DNA of 23,624 nt from a virus, in the IMG/VR virus record IMGVR_UViG_3300027917_000178, positions 1-23,624 of that record. One strand, 5' to 3'. Made by a program: the position numbers and the translations under genes. Shown here piece by piece: positions 21,026-23,624 of the stretch. The notes beneath the pieces are model-generated. The model saw only the letters and a program-made list of their open reading frames with translations. It was not told the origin of the DNA and searched no databases. Every line of letters begins with the position of its first letter. Within the stretch, counting starts at the first letter, position 1.

Positions 21026-23624
<2,599 letters not shown>

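Overview
The window is a near-gapless, one-strand block of structural genes from a tailed bacteriophage or prophage with a short-tailed (podovirus-like) particle. The evidence is the full set of packaging, portal, scaffold, capsid, adaptor, nozzle and fibre genes, followed by a group of proteins resembling internal/ejection proteins, with no tape-measure gene in view. The sequence is GC-rich and most genes start at ATG or GTG behind clear Shine-Dalgarno (SD) sites, several of them overlapping the previous stop codon. That fits a Gram-negative host, but nothing here identifies the host. No tRNA, CRISPR array, integrase or insertion sequence was seen.

Layout. Positions 1-369 are non-coding and dense in structure: two CGATAG...CTATCG inverted repeats, a G-run stretch able to form a G-quadruplex, and direct repeats that also pair as a stem. 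Positions 370-2444 carry three genes with fibre-like features: a 68-aa fibre-motif protein, a 116-aa beta-rich protein and a 478-aa protein with two putative Ig-like (He_PIG-type) domains. Positions 2444-5441 are the packaging genes: small terminase, a 77-aa overlapping gene, large terminase and two small genes. Positions 5445-10990 are the head: portal, two small genes, scaffold, N4-gp56-type major capsid protein, and two small genes probably belonging to the capsid. A strong intrinsic terminator at 11009-11052 closes this block. Positions 11063-14556 hold two small genes, a head-tail adaptor and a tail nozzle. Positions 14556-17438 encode a 960-aa tail fibre with repeated beta modules.

Positions 17446-23624 hold what I infer to be the virion-internal/ejection cassette: a 464-aa protein with eleven 11-residue (hendecad) repeats, a 288-aa protein with a lysine-rich amphipathic N-terminus resembling membrane-active peptides, a 203-aa protein, a 233-aa protein with its own six hendecads, and a >=866-aa protein cut by the window end. 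That last protein carries the inorganic-pyrophosphatase-like (InPase) domain known from phage and plasmid polyvalent proteins.

The cassette is the most interesting part. It pairs two right-handed-coiled-coil candidates and a membrane-active candidate with a large protein whose domain is of a kind proposed to act in the newly infected cell. Translation signals are also notable: a 13-base perfect match to the 16S rRNA 3' tail precedes a small capsid-block gene, and the capsid-gene SD lies in a hairpin loop.
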